Assembly: GCF_004361855.1 (NCBI RefSeq)
Contig: NZ_SNWQ01000004.1
Coordinates: 163,582-227,581, forward strand
Origin: Kribbella caucasensis
GTDB taxonomy: Bacteria > Actinomycetota > Actinomycetes > Propionibacteriales > Kribbellaceae
Length of the DNA: 64,000 bases
Direction of reading: 5' to 3'
A program made the translations under genes and the position numbers. Shown here one piece after another: positions 35,537 to 43,464 of this stretch. Each line of letters begins with the position of its first letter. The stretch's first letter is position 1. A model generated the notes under the pieces. That model ran no database searches, was not told the origin of the DNA, and saw nothing but the letters and a program-made list of their open reading frames with translations.

Positions 35537-36831
35537 CAACCCTTCAAGGCGGTCTCCACCTGCGGCTTGATCTGCTGCAGGACCTCACCGACCGGCTTCT
35601 CGCAGTTGTAGGCCTGGTCCAGGGCGGGCCGGTACAGCTCCCGGGCGCCGAGCGTGTTCTTGGTCTGGTTGGTCGCGGTCAGGTGTTTGGACGCCTCACC
35701 GAACAGACCGATGTGCTCGGGCATCTTCCCATTCGGGGCCAGCGCGGCCGCGGCCCTGTTGTTGATCGGGGTCAGCGCGCCACCCTGCAAGAGGATCCGG
35801 CCGCCCTCCTCGCTGGAGAGGTACTTGAGCAGCGCCCACGCCTGGTCCGGGTTCTTCGCCGCCTTCGGGATGCAGAAGACGATCACGCTCGACTCGGTCC
35901 GTTGCTCGACATCGGCCGGCGGCGGAGCGACGTCCCAGGTGAAGTCCTTGATCGTCGTACGGAGATAAGGCACGGTGCCGAACGTCGCGTACATCATCGC
36001 GAGCTTGCCTTGGGCAAACATTTGCGTCTCCGCGTTGTCCTGCTGCAGCATCGACCAGGGCGGCTGGACCTTCTCCTTGCAGGTCAGGTCGGTGGCCCAC
36101 TGCAGCGCCTCGATCTCCTTCTCCCCGGCCAGGGTGAATTGGTTGCCGTCGGGCGAGAAGATCCCGGTCTGGCTGCCGTGGTTGACGGTGAAGGTCTGCT
36201 CGTAGCCGGTGTCGAGGTAGACCAGCGCACCCCAGCGCTTGCCGGGGACGGTCAGCTTCTTCGCCCGGTCGGCGAACGCGTCCCAGGTCCAGTCGGTCCC
36301 GGACCACGTGGTCGGCGGCAGCGGTACGCCGGCCTCCTTGAACAGGTCGACGTTGTAGAAGACCAGCCGTGGTTCGTAGCCGATCACCCAGGCGGTGTGC
36401 GACCCGTCCGTCTGCTTCGGGAACTCGTACACCTCCTTGGCGAACTGGCCGGTGTCGAGCCCGTCCTTCTCGATGTACGAACGCAGGTCGAGCAGCGCGC
36501 CCTGCTCGGAGAAGCCGCGGACGAAGTCGTCGTTGATCCGCATCACGTCCGGTGGGCTGCCACCGGCCAGCAGGGTGCGCATCTTGGTGTCGTACTCCTG
36601 GGTGACCGCGGGCTGCACGGTGACGGTCGTCCCGGCCGCCTTCTCGTGCGCCTGGATCGCCTGCTCGAGTGGGGTGCCCTTGACCTGCGCCCAGTTCAGG
36701 AACGTCAGGCCGTTCTTGCCGCCCGCCTGCTCACCGCCTCCACCACAGCCGGCCAGCAGCCCGCCCGCGGCGAGCCCGGTCAGCCCGGCGAGCACCCTCC
36801 GCCGGCTGAGCGTTGGTTGTCGGTTGAGCAT
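35536..36831 (-). CDS. Sugar ABC transporter substrate-binding lipoprotein
   Basis: A 431-residue family 1 extracellular binding protein. The N-terminus RRRVLAGLTGLAAGGLLAGC holds a twin-arginine-like start and a lipobox LAGC, so it is a membrane-anchored lipoprotein. The mature part shows LTFLNWAQVKGTPLEQAIQA, GGSPPDVMRINDDFVRGF, GKLAMMYATFGTVPYL and NPDQAWALLKYLSSEEGG. It captures an oligosaccharide for the two permeases. The long frame to 37158 runs through the promoter region; ATG 36831 is the signal-peptide start. It is the first operon gene and diverges from the LacI gene. Confidence 0.93.
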   Translation of the reverse strand: MLNRQPTLSRRRVLAGLTGLAAGGLLAGCGGGGEQAGGKNGLTFLNWAQVKGTPLEQAIQAHEKAAGTTVTVQPAVTQEYDTKMRTLLAGGSPPDVMRINDDFVRGFSEQGALLDLRSYIEKDGLDTGQFAKEVYEFPKQTDGSHTAWVIGYEPRLVFYNVDLFKEAGVPLPPTTWSGTDWTWDAFADRAKKLTVPGKRWGALVYLDTGYEQTFTVNHGSQTGIFSPDGNQFTLAGEKEIEALQWATDLTCKEKVQPPWSMLQQDNAETQMFAQGKLAMMYATFGTVPYLRTTIKDFTWDVAPPPADVEQRTESSVIVFCIPKAAKNPDQAWALLKYLSSEEGGRILLQGGALTPINNRAAAALAPNGKMPEHIGLFGEASKHLTATNQTKNTLGARELYRPALDQAYNCEKPVGEVLQQIKPQVETALKG

Positions 36832-36989
36832 TGGGGAACTGGGATCTGAGGGGATTGTCTGCACCGGAATCTCCCATCCGCGTCGTGTCGAGATGGCCTG
36901 CGCAGTCCGTACCTCCCGGCCCGAGGGCGTGCGGGACCAGCCCACCGGCATCGGCGGGTTGACTGGCTTCGGCGGGAGATCTGGGCTAT

Positions 36990-37001
36990 GAATACGTATA
37001 C
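36990..37001. promoter_or_regulatory. Candidate LacI-family operator
   Basis: GAATACGTATAC is a near-perfect palindrome centred on CG, the usual form of LacI/GalR operators. It lies in the 244-bp gap between the divergent LacI gene and the ABC operon, in otherwise GC-rich DNA. Confidence 0.5.
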
Positions 37002-37075
37002 ACAAGCGCGTTGGCGAGGTCAACGGCGAAGCGTGAGAGTCTCTGTCTTGCAGGCGTTCGGGGAGGAGGCGGGGA

Positions 37076-38110
37076 ATGGGTGAGCGACCACCGACCAGCA
37101 GGGATCTGGCCCGGCTGGCGGGCGTGTCCCAGGCGACCGTGTCGCGGGTGCTGACCAATCACCCCCGGGTCAGCCCGGACACCCGCGCCCGCGTGCTCCA
37201 GGTACTGGCCGAGACCAACTACACGCCGAACGCGCTGGCCCGGGCGATGAAGACCGGCCGGACCGACACCATCGGCGTGTTCATGACCCGGGTGACCAGC
37301 CCGTTCCACGCCGAACTGCTGGACGAGATCGGCCGGCTGCTCAGCGCCGCCGGCCTGCACATGATCCTGTGGAACATCGAGCACGACCCGGACGAGTCGG
37401 TCGCCGAGATGCTCCAGCAGCGCCTGGTCGACGGCTTCCTGCTCACGTCGGCCACCTACGACTCCAAGCTGCACACGGCCGCGGTCGCCTCCGGGGCGCC
37501 GACCGTGCTGCTGCACCGCGGTATCGACGACTTCGACTGCGACCAGGTCGTCGGAGACAACTGGCAGGGCGCGTACGACGCCGGGCGCTACCTGGTCGAG
37601 GCAGGGCATCGCGACATCGGCCTGGTCACGCTGGAACACACCGGGAACAGCTCGCGCGATCGTGACCTCGGCTTCCGGGCCGCCCTCGCCGACGCCGGCG
37701 TAACCCTCAAGCCGCGCAACGTCATCACCACGAATGTCCGGCACGCCGACGGTCACGCGGCCGCACAGAAACTGCTCTCCCGGGCGAAGCCACCGACTGC
37801 GATCTACACCATCACCGACCTGCTCGCCTTCGGTGTGCTGGACGGCGCGAGAGCTCGAGGGGTCCGGGTTCCCGACGACCTTTGGGTGGTCGGCTTCGAC
37901 AACACGGACCTCGCGTCCTGGGAGGCGTTCGACCTGACCACGGTCGACCAGCCCATCCACGCCATCGTCGAAGCCGGTATCGACCTGCTCCGCAACCGCA
38001 TCGCCGACCCCACGGCCGAAACCACGATCCGCCAGCTCCCCTGCAAACTGGTCGTGCGAGGCTCAACCGCCCACACCCCACCGAAACCTGCCGGCAACCA
38101 CACCACCTGA
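37076..38110 (+). CDS. LacI-family transcriptional regulator
   Basis: A 344-residue repressor. The helix-turn-helix is at the N-terminus (SRDLARLAGVSQATVSRVLT) with the hinge TPNALARAMKTGRTDTIGVF. The periplasmic-binding-like core includes VDGFLLTSATYD, DNWQGAYDAGRYLVEAGHRD and WVVGFDNTDLASWEAFDLTT. ATG 37076 has GGAGGCGGGG upstream. Its location divergent from the sugar ABC operon makes it that operon's likely controller, with a sugar as inducer. Confidence 0.93.
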   Translation: MGERPPTSRDLARLAGVSQATVSRVLTNHPRVSPDTRARVLQVLAETNYTPNALARAMKTGRTDTIGVFMTRVTSPFHAELLDEIGRLLSAAGLHMILWNIEHDPDESVAEMLQQRLVDGFLLTSATYDSKLHTAAVASGAPTVLLHRGIDDFDCDQVVGDNWQGAYDAGRYLVEAGHRDIGLVTLEHTGNSSRDRDLGFRAALADAGVTLKPRNVITTNVRHADGHAAAQKLLSRAKPPTAIYTITDLLAFGVLDGARARGVRVPDDLWVVGFDNTDLASWEAFDLTTVDQPIHAIVEAGIDLLRNRIADPTAETTIRQLPCKLVVRGSTAHTPPKPAGNHTT

Positions 38111-38131
38111 CTCTCCAGGCGTTCTGGCTAG

Positions 38132-38995
38132 TCAGCCGTTCTTCAGCAGCGTCAGGACATCGCGCAGTACGGCGGCGTGGTCGGCCGGGGTCCGCAGGCC
38201 CATCCCCATCGTGTTGACGCACGCATGCGTGGCGCCGAGTTCGCGCCAGCCCTGGACGAACGCAGGCCAGTCGCGCTCCGGGACAGACCCGAGGCTCAGT
38301 CGAGCCTCGAAGCCGATCCCGGCCGGATCGCGGCCCGCCTCGACGGCATACGCGCGCACCCGCTCCAGTCGTGCCCGTGCCTCCTCGTTCGGCGGACTCT
38401 GCGGCATCCAGCCGTCGCCGATCCGGCCGGTCCGCCGCAGGACGGCCTCGGCACTGCCGCCGAACCAGATCGGGATCTGCCGTCCGGACAACGGATTGAG
38501 CCCGGCCTCCTCGATCTCGTGGAACCGTCCGTCGTACGAGATCACCGGCTCGGCCCAGAGCTTGCGGAGTACGTCGACCTGCTCGGTCAGCCGCGGCCCA
38601 CGCCGCTCGAACGGCACCCCGAGAGCCTGGTACTCGACCTCGTTCCAGCCGATGCCGACACCGAGCCGGAGCCGGCCGCCACTGAGCACGTCCACCTCGG
38701 CGGCCTGCTTCGCAACCAGAGCTGTCTGCCGCTGCGGCAGCACCAGGACGCCGGTCACCAGCTCGAGCTCGATGGTGATCGCGGCCAGGTAGCCGAAGAG
38801 GACGAAAACCTCATGAAACAAGGACTTGTCGGTGTATCCGGTCCAGCCCGGCCGTTTCGCCGGGCTCGCGCCGAGGACGTGGTCATAGGCCAGCACGTGC
38901 GTGTAGCCGGCTGCCTCCACGGTCTCCGCCCAGGCCCTGATCACCGCGGGGTCGCTGCCGATCTCCAGTTGCGGGAACACGGCACCGATCCTCAT
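38132..38995 (-). CDS. LLM-class F420-dependent-type oxidoreductase
   Basis: A 287-residue luciferase-like protein resembling the TIGR03619 group (MRIGAVFPQLEIGSDPAVIR, YTHVLAYDHVLGASPAKRPG, LSGGRLRLGVGIGWNEVEYQ, GRQIPIWFGGSAEAVLRRTG). The substrate is unknown. It overlaps the TetR gene by ATGA, so regulator and enzyme form one transcript. Regulation by that TetR is expected. Confidence 0.88.
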   Translation of the reverse strand: MRIGAVFPQLEIGSDPAVIRAWAETVEAAGYTHVLAYDHVLGASPAKRPGWTGYTDKSLFHEVFVLFGYLAAITIELELVTGVLVLPQRQTALVAKQAAEVDVLSGGRLRLGVGIGWNEVEYQALGVPFERRGPRLTEQVDVLRKLWAEPVISYDGRFHEIEEAGLNPLSGRQIPIWFGGSAEAVLRRTGRIGDGWMPQSPPNEEARARLERVRAYAVEAGRDPAGIGFEARLSLGSVPERDWPAFVQGWRELGATHACVNTMGMGLRTPADHAAVLRDVLTLLKNG

Positions 38996-39555
38996 CGGGC
39001 CACCCCTCGCAGTAGCTCGATCATTCCTTGCACGGCCTGCTCGAACGGCTCCTCGTCCGCGGCCGCCCGGGCGAGAACGTAACCACCCTGCAGTACTGCG
39101 GCGATGGTGGCCGCCGTCTGTTCCGGGTCCAGCCGATCCGGATACTCACCGGACCGCTTGCCCTCGGCAATGATCTCGGCGAGGCGGTCGCGAAGCCAGC
39201 GGAACAGGTCGGCGACTGGCGCGCGCAGTACGGGATCGGCCATCACCTCCGGATCGGCGGTCAGCCGGCCGATTCGGCAGCCCTTGAGGACTTCGCGGTC
39301 GCGTTCGAGGTAGCGGGTGATCCGGTCGGTCGCGGTACCGGGGCCGGCGAACTGCTCCTCGACGGCGGCCCGCAACTCGGCGCCTGACCGCTCGATCGCT
39401 GCCTTTGCCAGCTCCGCCTTGCCGCTGAAATGGTGGTACATGCTGCCCTGGCCGGCTTCGGCCGCCGCCTGGATGGCTTTCGGACTGGTGCCGACGTAGC
39501 CACGCTCCCAGAGCAGCTGCTGCGTGCTCCGGATCAATCGTTCCGCTGTCTCCAC
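38992..39555 (-). CDS. TetR-family regulator
   Basis: A 187-residue TetR repressor. The HTH is in residues about 10-50 (LLWERGYVGTSPKAIQAAAE, QGSMYHHFSGKAELAKAAIE), and the C-terminal region resembles the LmrA/YxaF-type ligand domain. GTG 39555 has no SD; a TACAAT box ends 7 nt before it, and a 16-bp palindrome overlaps that box. This suggests autoregulation of a leaderless TetR-LLM transcript. Confidence 0.9.
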   Translation of the reverse strand: METAERLIRSTQQLLWERGYVGTSPKAIQAAAEAGQGSMYHHFSGKAELAKAAIERSGAELRAAVEEQFAGPGTATDRITRYLERDREVLKGCRIGRLTADPEVMADPVLRAPVADLFRWLRDRLAEIIAEGKRSGEYPDRLDPEQTAATIAAVLQGGYVLARAAADEEPFEQAVQGMIELLRGVAR

Positions 39556-39562
39556 CCCACCG

Positions 39563-39580
39563 ATTGTACCGAGAGGTACA
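39563..39580 (-). promoter_or_regulatory. Leaderless -10 box overlapped by a TetR operator
   Basis: On the minus strand TACAAT (39563-39568) lies 7 nt before the TetR GTG. A perfect palindrome, TGTACC-GAGA-GGTACA (39565-39580), overlaps it. TetR binding there would block polymerase directly. Confidence 0.65.
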
Positions 39581-39610
39581 GCCGAATGGCTTCGGCTGCC
39601 GCCGGGCGGC

Positions 39611-39616
39611 TAGTCT
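39611..39616 (+). promoter_or_regulatory. Putative leaderless -10 box (TAGTCT) of the GT2 gene
   Basis: TAGTCT ends 8 nt before ATG 39625 and there is no Shine-Dalgarno sequence. It is 31 bp from the TetR operator, so repression could reach it. Confidence 0.45.
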
Positions 39617-39624
39617 CGGTCGGC

Positions 39625-40674
39625 ATGAGCACCACCGTCGCCATCGCCGTGATCACGTTCCGGCGGCCCGAGCTGCTGGCGGAGCTGCTGGGCAGCCTGC
39701 AGGCTCAGGAGCTGCCCGCGGACGGCGAGTACGCAGTCCGGATCGTGGTGGTGGACAACGACGCCGAGGGATCGGCGGCCGAGGTGATCGCGGCCGCGGC
39801 CGAGGTCGGGCCGTATCCGGTCGATTCGGCGGTCGAGCCGGAACCGGGCATCCCGTTCGCCCGGGAGAAGTCGGTGCAGCTGGCCTGGGACGACGACGCG
39901 CTGATCTTCGTGGACGACGACGAGGTGGCCCCACCCGGCTGGCTCGCGACCCTGCTCACCGCGTGGGAGACGACCGGCGCGGATGTGGTGACCGGGCCGG
40001 TCCAGGGGATCCTGCCGCCCGACGCACCGGCCTGGAACCGGTACAGCGACGTCCACGACTCGACCGGCAAGCACGCGACGGGCGACGTACTGAACAAGGC
40101 CTACACGAACAACACCCTGGTCGCGCAGCGCGTCTACCACGCGGTCACACCGGCCTTCCATCCCGCGTTCCGCTACACCGGTTCGAGCGACCTGCACTTC
40201 TTTCTGCGGGTACACCGGGCCGGGTTCCGGATCGTGTGGTGCGAGGAGGCCGTGATCCAGGAGGAAGTGCCGGCGTCGCGGACCACATTGCGCTGGTTGT
40301 TCCGGCGCGCGTTCCGGTCCGGCAGCGGTGACAGCATCAGCCGGGTGCTGATCGAGCCGGGGGTGGCCAGCAAGCTGAAGGCACTGGCCTATGCTCTGGC
40401 GCGGATCGCGTCGGCCTTCGCGTACGGCCTCGGCGGTCTGGTGCTCGTGCGGAAGACCTATCTGCTGAAGGCCGTCCGCCGGTTCTTCTCGGGCATCGGA
40501 ACCCTGGCGGGCATAGTAGGGATCAACCATGACGAGTACCGGGAACGGCACCGACCAGACGGTGGCGACGCTGTGCCAGGCGATCTGGCAGGTGGAGAAG
40601 GAACTGGATCTGCTGAGCTGGCGGATCCAGGGAGCCCACCCGTGGCCGATCATCCGGATGCGCGTCTTCCATGA
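39625..40674 (+). CDS. Family 2 glycosyltransferase
   Basis: A 349-residue GT-A fold enzyme without a signal peptide: STTVAIAVITFRRPELLAEL, RIVVVDNDAEGSAAEV, IFVDDDEVAPPGW (DxD region), SDLHFFLRVHRAGFRIVWCE. A weak C-terminal hydrophobic stretch (about 255-280) may touch the membrane. The likely role is addition of a sugar to a surface glycan. The frame opens at 39430, but ATG 39625 begins the domain. Its last 49 residues overlap the next gene in a different frame and look non-coding in composition, so the original stop may have been lost. Confidence 0.87.
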   Translation: MSTTVAIAVITFRRPELLAELLGSLQAQELPADGEYAVRIVVVDNDAEGSAAEVIAAAAEVGPYPVDSAVEPEPGIPFAREKSVQLAWDDDALIFVDDDEVAPPGWLATLLTAWETTGADVVTGPVQGILPPDAPAWNRYSDVHDSTGKHATGDVLNKAYTNNTLVAQRVYHAVTPAFHPAFRYTGSSDLHFFLRVHRAGFRIVWCEEAVIQEEVPASRTTLRWLFRRAFRSGSGDSISRVLIEPGVASKLKALAYALARIASAFAYGLGGLVLVRKTYLLKAVRRFFSGIGTLAGIVGINHDEYRERHRPDGGDAVPGDLAGGEGTGSAELADPGSPPVADHPDARLP

Positions 40675-41860
40675 GCTGACCAAACGCAGCGGCATCCACG
40701 GCAACCCGCATCCGGTCCGCCGGACCCGCTCCGACAAGGCCCGCCTGGTCGGCAAGCACGTCGCCGGTGTCGTCGGCAGGAACCCGTTCCTGGCCCCCGG
40801 CTCGTACGACGCGCTGGTGATCCCGCATCCGCGCAAACCCGGCGGCGTCGAGATCTACACCGACCGGCTCCGCGCCGAATTGGGCTCGTCCGCGCTGGTG
40901 CTCGACTCCGGGATCAACGGCACCCCGCTCCCGGGCAGCCGCAACCTGGACTTCTTCACCTCGGCCGCCGGCGCAGTGCACAGCCGCTCGGCCGACGGCC
41001 GCAGCTCGACCATCGCGGACGCTCTGGAGGCCCTGACCGGCGTCAAGGTGCCGATCGGCGCGCTCGTAGCTCGCGAGATCCCCAAACATGTCCGGCTGCG
41101 AACGATCTACCGGGCGCTGCTCCGCCGCCACAAGATCAAGACCGTGTACGCCGTGGTCGCGTACTTCCACCAGCACATCGTCGGCGCGGCTCGCGATCTC
41201 GGGGTCCGGGTGGTCGAACTCCAGCACGGCGCGATCAGCCCGTACCACCTCGGCTACAGCTACCCGGGCCGCCCCGTCGTCGCGGACCAGCCCGACGAAC
41301 TCTGGTGCTTCGGCTCGTACTGGACCGACGTCGTCGAACTGCCCGCGGGGATGCGGACCGAGGTCGTCGGTGCTCCGTTCATAGACCGGCTGACGCCTGC
41401 GGAGGCCGAGGCGAAGGATCCGCAGCGAGTGGTGTTCCTGTCCCAGGGCACCATCGGGCCGCGGCTGCTCTCCTTCGCGCTGGAGCTGTCCGCCGCCCGT
41501 CCCGAGCTGGATGTCATCTATCGGCTGCATCCGAGCGAGCACTCAGATGATTACGTCATCCCGTCTTCCAGCAGGGTTCGGCTGTCGACCGGTTCCGCGG
41601 AGCCGACCCTCGACCTGCTCGCCTCGGCGACCTACCAGGTGGGGGTCTCCACCACTGCTCTCTTCGAGGGCATGACGCTGGGCTGCCGGACCGTCGTCGC
41701 CGACCTCCCGGGCAGCGAGTACCTGGCGCCGGCGATCGCCCGAGGTGATGCGCTGCTGGCCGAATCCGGCACCGAACTCGCCACCCAACTGACGGCAGCA
41801 CCGCTCTGCCAGGACAGTAAGGCGTACTACGCCCCTGACGCCCTCGCCAAATTCCTCTGA
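40529..41860 (+). CDS. Putative GT-B fold glycosyltransferase / capsule-type polysaccharide enzyme
   Basis: A 443-residue cytoplasmic protein. The C-terminal half (about 225-440) resembles CDP-glycerol or polysialyl-type transferases: VVELQHGAISPYHLGYSYPG, RVVFLSQGTIGPRLLSFALE, YRLHPSEHSD and VSTTALFEGMTLGCRTVVAD. The HP and ST-E strings correspond to nucleotide-sugar-contacting positions in that superfamily. The N-terminal half (CQAIWQVEKELDLLSWRIQG) has no match I know. It overlaps the GT2 gene by 146 bp, so both probably act on one polysaccharide. The exact activity is unknown. Confidence 0.75.
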   Translation: MTSTGNGTDQTVATLCQAIWQVEKELDLLSWRIQGAHPWPIIRMRVFHELTKRSGIHGNPHPVRRTRSDKARLVGKHVAGVVGRNPFLAPGSYDALVIPHPRKPGGVEIYTDRLRAELGSSALVLDSGINGTPLPGSRNLDFFTSAAGAVHSRSADGRSSTIADALEALTGVKVPIGALVAREIPKHVRLRTIYRALLRRHKIKTVYAVVAYFHQHIVGAARDLGVRVVELQHGAISPYHLGYSYPGRPVVADQPDELWCFGSYWTDVVELPAGMRTEVVGAPFIDRLTPAEAEAKDPQRVVFLSQGTIGPRLLSFALELSAARPELDVIYRLHPSEHSDDYVIPSSSRVRLSTGSAEPTLDLLASATYQVGVSTTALFEGMTLGCRTVVADLPGSEYLAPAIARGDALLAESGTELATQLTAAPLCQDSKAYYAPDALAKFL

Positions 41861-41869
41861 ATTAGCTGC

Positions 41870-42460
41870 TCAGCCTGCGCGCGGATCGCGCCCGATGAAG
41901 CCGAGCAACCGGTCCTGCAGCGGAGCGTCCTCGGGAACGGAGACCTCAGGCCCGAACACCTCGATACCTGGCCCGAACGCGTCGGGCGTCCGGTACTGCT
42001 CCATCACCGCGGCCGGAACGGACGTAGTACTGCGCCACAACCGCTCCACATCGGCCGAGTCCATCGCCTCGTCCTGCCCGGTCGCGCGGGCGAGATCCCA
42101 GCCGTGCAGCACCAGGTCGTCGCTGACCACCTGATCGATGTGGTCGGCGACCGTCATCTTCCCGCCGGGGGTGTCGACCTGTTGCGCGGCCAACTGCTCG
42201 TCCGCGAGCACCTCTTCGACCGCGGCACGCGCTCGCTGGAACGCGTCCAGCGGGTCGGCCTGCACAGACGCCTCTGGGTCGAGCGAACGCCCGAGCGGCA
42301 TGACCATGACCCCGTGCATCGTCACGATGTGGTCCACGACGTCCCGCGCGGTCCACTTCTCGCACGGTGACTGGTTCTCCCACTGGTCCGCTTTGGTCGC
42401 CGCGACCTTCTGTTCGAACGCCTCCGCCCGCCGCCGGTACCGATCCGCGATCTCGCCCAT
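41870..42460 (-). CDS. DinB-like/mycothiol-type metal-binding protein (TIGR03086 type)
   Basis: A 196-residue four-helix DinB-like protein. CEKWTARDVVDHIVTMHGVM carries the first metal-binding His, and VADHIDQVVSDDLVLHGWDL supplies the others. Members relate to mycothiol-dependent maleylpyruvate isomerase, but most have no assigned reaction. ATG 42460 is preferred over the open frame to 42493; AAAGGGG lies 6 nt before it. It converges on the GT-B gene with 9 bp between. Confidence 0.85.
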   Translation of the reverse strand: MGEIADRYRRRAEAFEQKVAATKADQWENQSPCEKWTARDVVDHIVTMHGVMVMPLGRSLDPEASVQADPLDAFQRARAAVEEVLADEQLAAQQVDTPGGKMTVADHIDQVVSDDLVLHGWDLARATGQDEAMDSADVERLWRSTTSVPAAVMEQYRTPDAFGPGIEVFGPEVSVPEDAPLQDRLLGFIGRDPRAG

Positions 42461-42632
42461 CTCCGCCCCTTTCCAGACGCCGACGCCAGCCATCCTCCAG
42501 CGTGGGCAGGAGACACGCCAGAGCTCCGGGCCGCTGACATACGCCGGCCACGCTCTGCGCGGGTGGGTCGCGTCGGGCCCCGGGCCGCTGGCAGCTTCCT
42601 GTCAGGTCCCACGAGGCCCCAGATCAGGCCCC

Positions 42633-42638
42633 TAGCCT
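42633..42638 (+). promoter_or_regulatory. Putative leaderless -10 box (TAGCCT) of the lipoprotein gene
   Basis: TAGCCT ends 7 nt before ATG 42646; no ribosome-binding site is present. Confidence 0.45.
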
Positions 42639-42645
42639 CGGGCAT

Positions 42646-43431
42646 ATGAGGAGGGCTGCGCTCGTCGCCGCGATCGTGGTGGTCGCACTGGGTTCGGCCG
42701 GGTGTGGCGGATCGGCCCCGGATTCCGATTCCGCACCCCCGGCCGGCGCCACCACCCCGTCGGACACCCCCTCGCCGTCGGCCACGCCGTCGGGCCCAGC
42801 CATAACTACGCCGAAGCCGACCCCGCAGCCGAAGCCGACTCCGCGGCCGGTGCCGACCGCGACCACTCCCACCGGACCGGTCCTCGTCGCAAAGGGCCAG
42901 ACCAGCCCCGGCGCCCGGCTCCGGTTCGGACGCAAAGCCATCGTTCCGATCCGCGACTACGACTCGTTCACGCACGACTACACCGTGGGCGTCCTCGGCA
43001 TCACCGTCGGCCCGATCCAGCGCGTACCCGCCACCCAACTGGAGGGCAACTACGACGCCGCCAGCCGCGCCCGGCTGAAGGGCCGCACCGCGTACTACTC
43101 CCGGATCGTGATCACCAACGAGAGCGGCAACGACATGTCCAGCATCGTCAAACCGGCCTTCGACGGCCTCCGCCGCAACGGTCAGAACCCCGACCTGGTC
43201 CTCCTCGGCGGCGACATCCCGTCCTGCCCCGAGAACGTCTCGTCCCCCGACACCTTCGACCACAAGGGCGCGACCTGGGTCGTCTGCCATTTCGAGGTCT
43301 CGTCCGCGTCCCGGCCCGTTCGCATGATCAGCTACGAAGAGCCGCCGTACGGCCTGGAAATCCAGATCTTCGACAACCCCGCCCCGCGGTACAACCAGTT
43401 CTACAACCTCGGCCCGATCACCTGGCGCTGA
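42646..43431 (+). CDS. Secreted lipoprotein, unknown
   Basis: A 261-residue lipoprotein: a signal peptide RRAALVAAIVVVALGSAGC with the lipidated Cys at the end, then a Pro/Thr-rich linker (about 22-85, PKPTPQPKPTPRPVPT), then a globular beta-rich domain (GQTSPGARLRFGRKAIVPIR, TAYYSRIVITNESGNDM, DLVLLGGDIPSCPENV, WVVCHFEVSS). The domain resembles DUF4352-like surface domains in general plan, but I cannot assign it. Two cysteines could form a disulfide. It stands as a single gene, and the AKR gene starts 33 bp later. Confidence 0.8.
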   Translation: MRRAALVAAIVVVALGSAGCGGSAPDSDSAPPAGATTPSDTPSPSATPSGPAITTPKPTPQPKPTPRPVPTATTPTGPVLVAKGQTSPGARLRFGRKAIVPIRDYDSFTHDYTVGVLGITVGPIQRVPATQLEGNYDAASRARLKGRTAYYSRIVITNESGNDMSSIVKPAFDGLRRNGQNPDLVLLGGDIPSCPENVSSPDTFDHKGATWVVCHFEVSSASRPVRMISYEEPPYGLEIQIFDNPAPRYNQFYNLGPITWR

Positions 43432-43451
43432 AAACTGTCGGTGCGATCTTC

Positions 43452-43457
43452 TACTCT
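43452..43457 (+). promoter_or_regulatory. Putative leaderless -10 box (TACTCT) of the aldo/keto reductase gene
   Basis: TACTCT ends 7 nt before GTG 43465, and CTGAAA 18 bp upstream could serve as -35. This supports the shorter GTG start. Confidence 0.45.
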
Positions 43458-43464
43458 CCCGGGC

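Noticed and set aside
36832..37158. Extended start of the sugar-binding lipoprotein at 37158
   Set aside because: The extension crosses the operator region and the LacI start; the signal peptide and lipobox fix the start at 36831.
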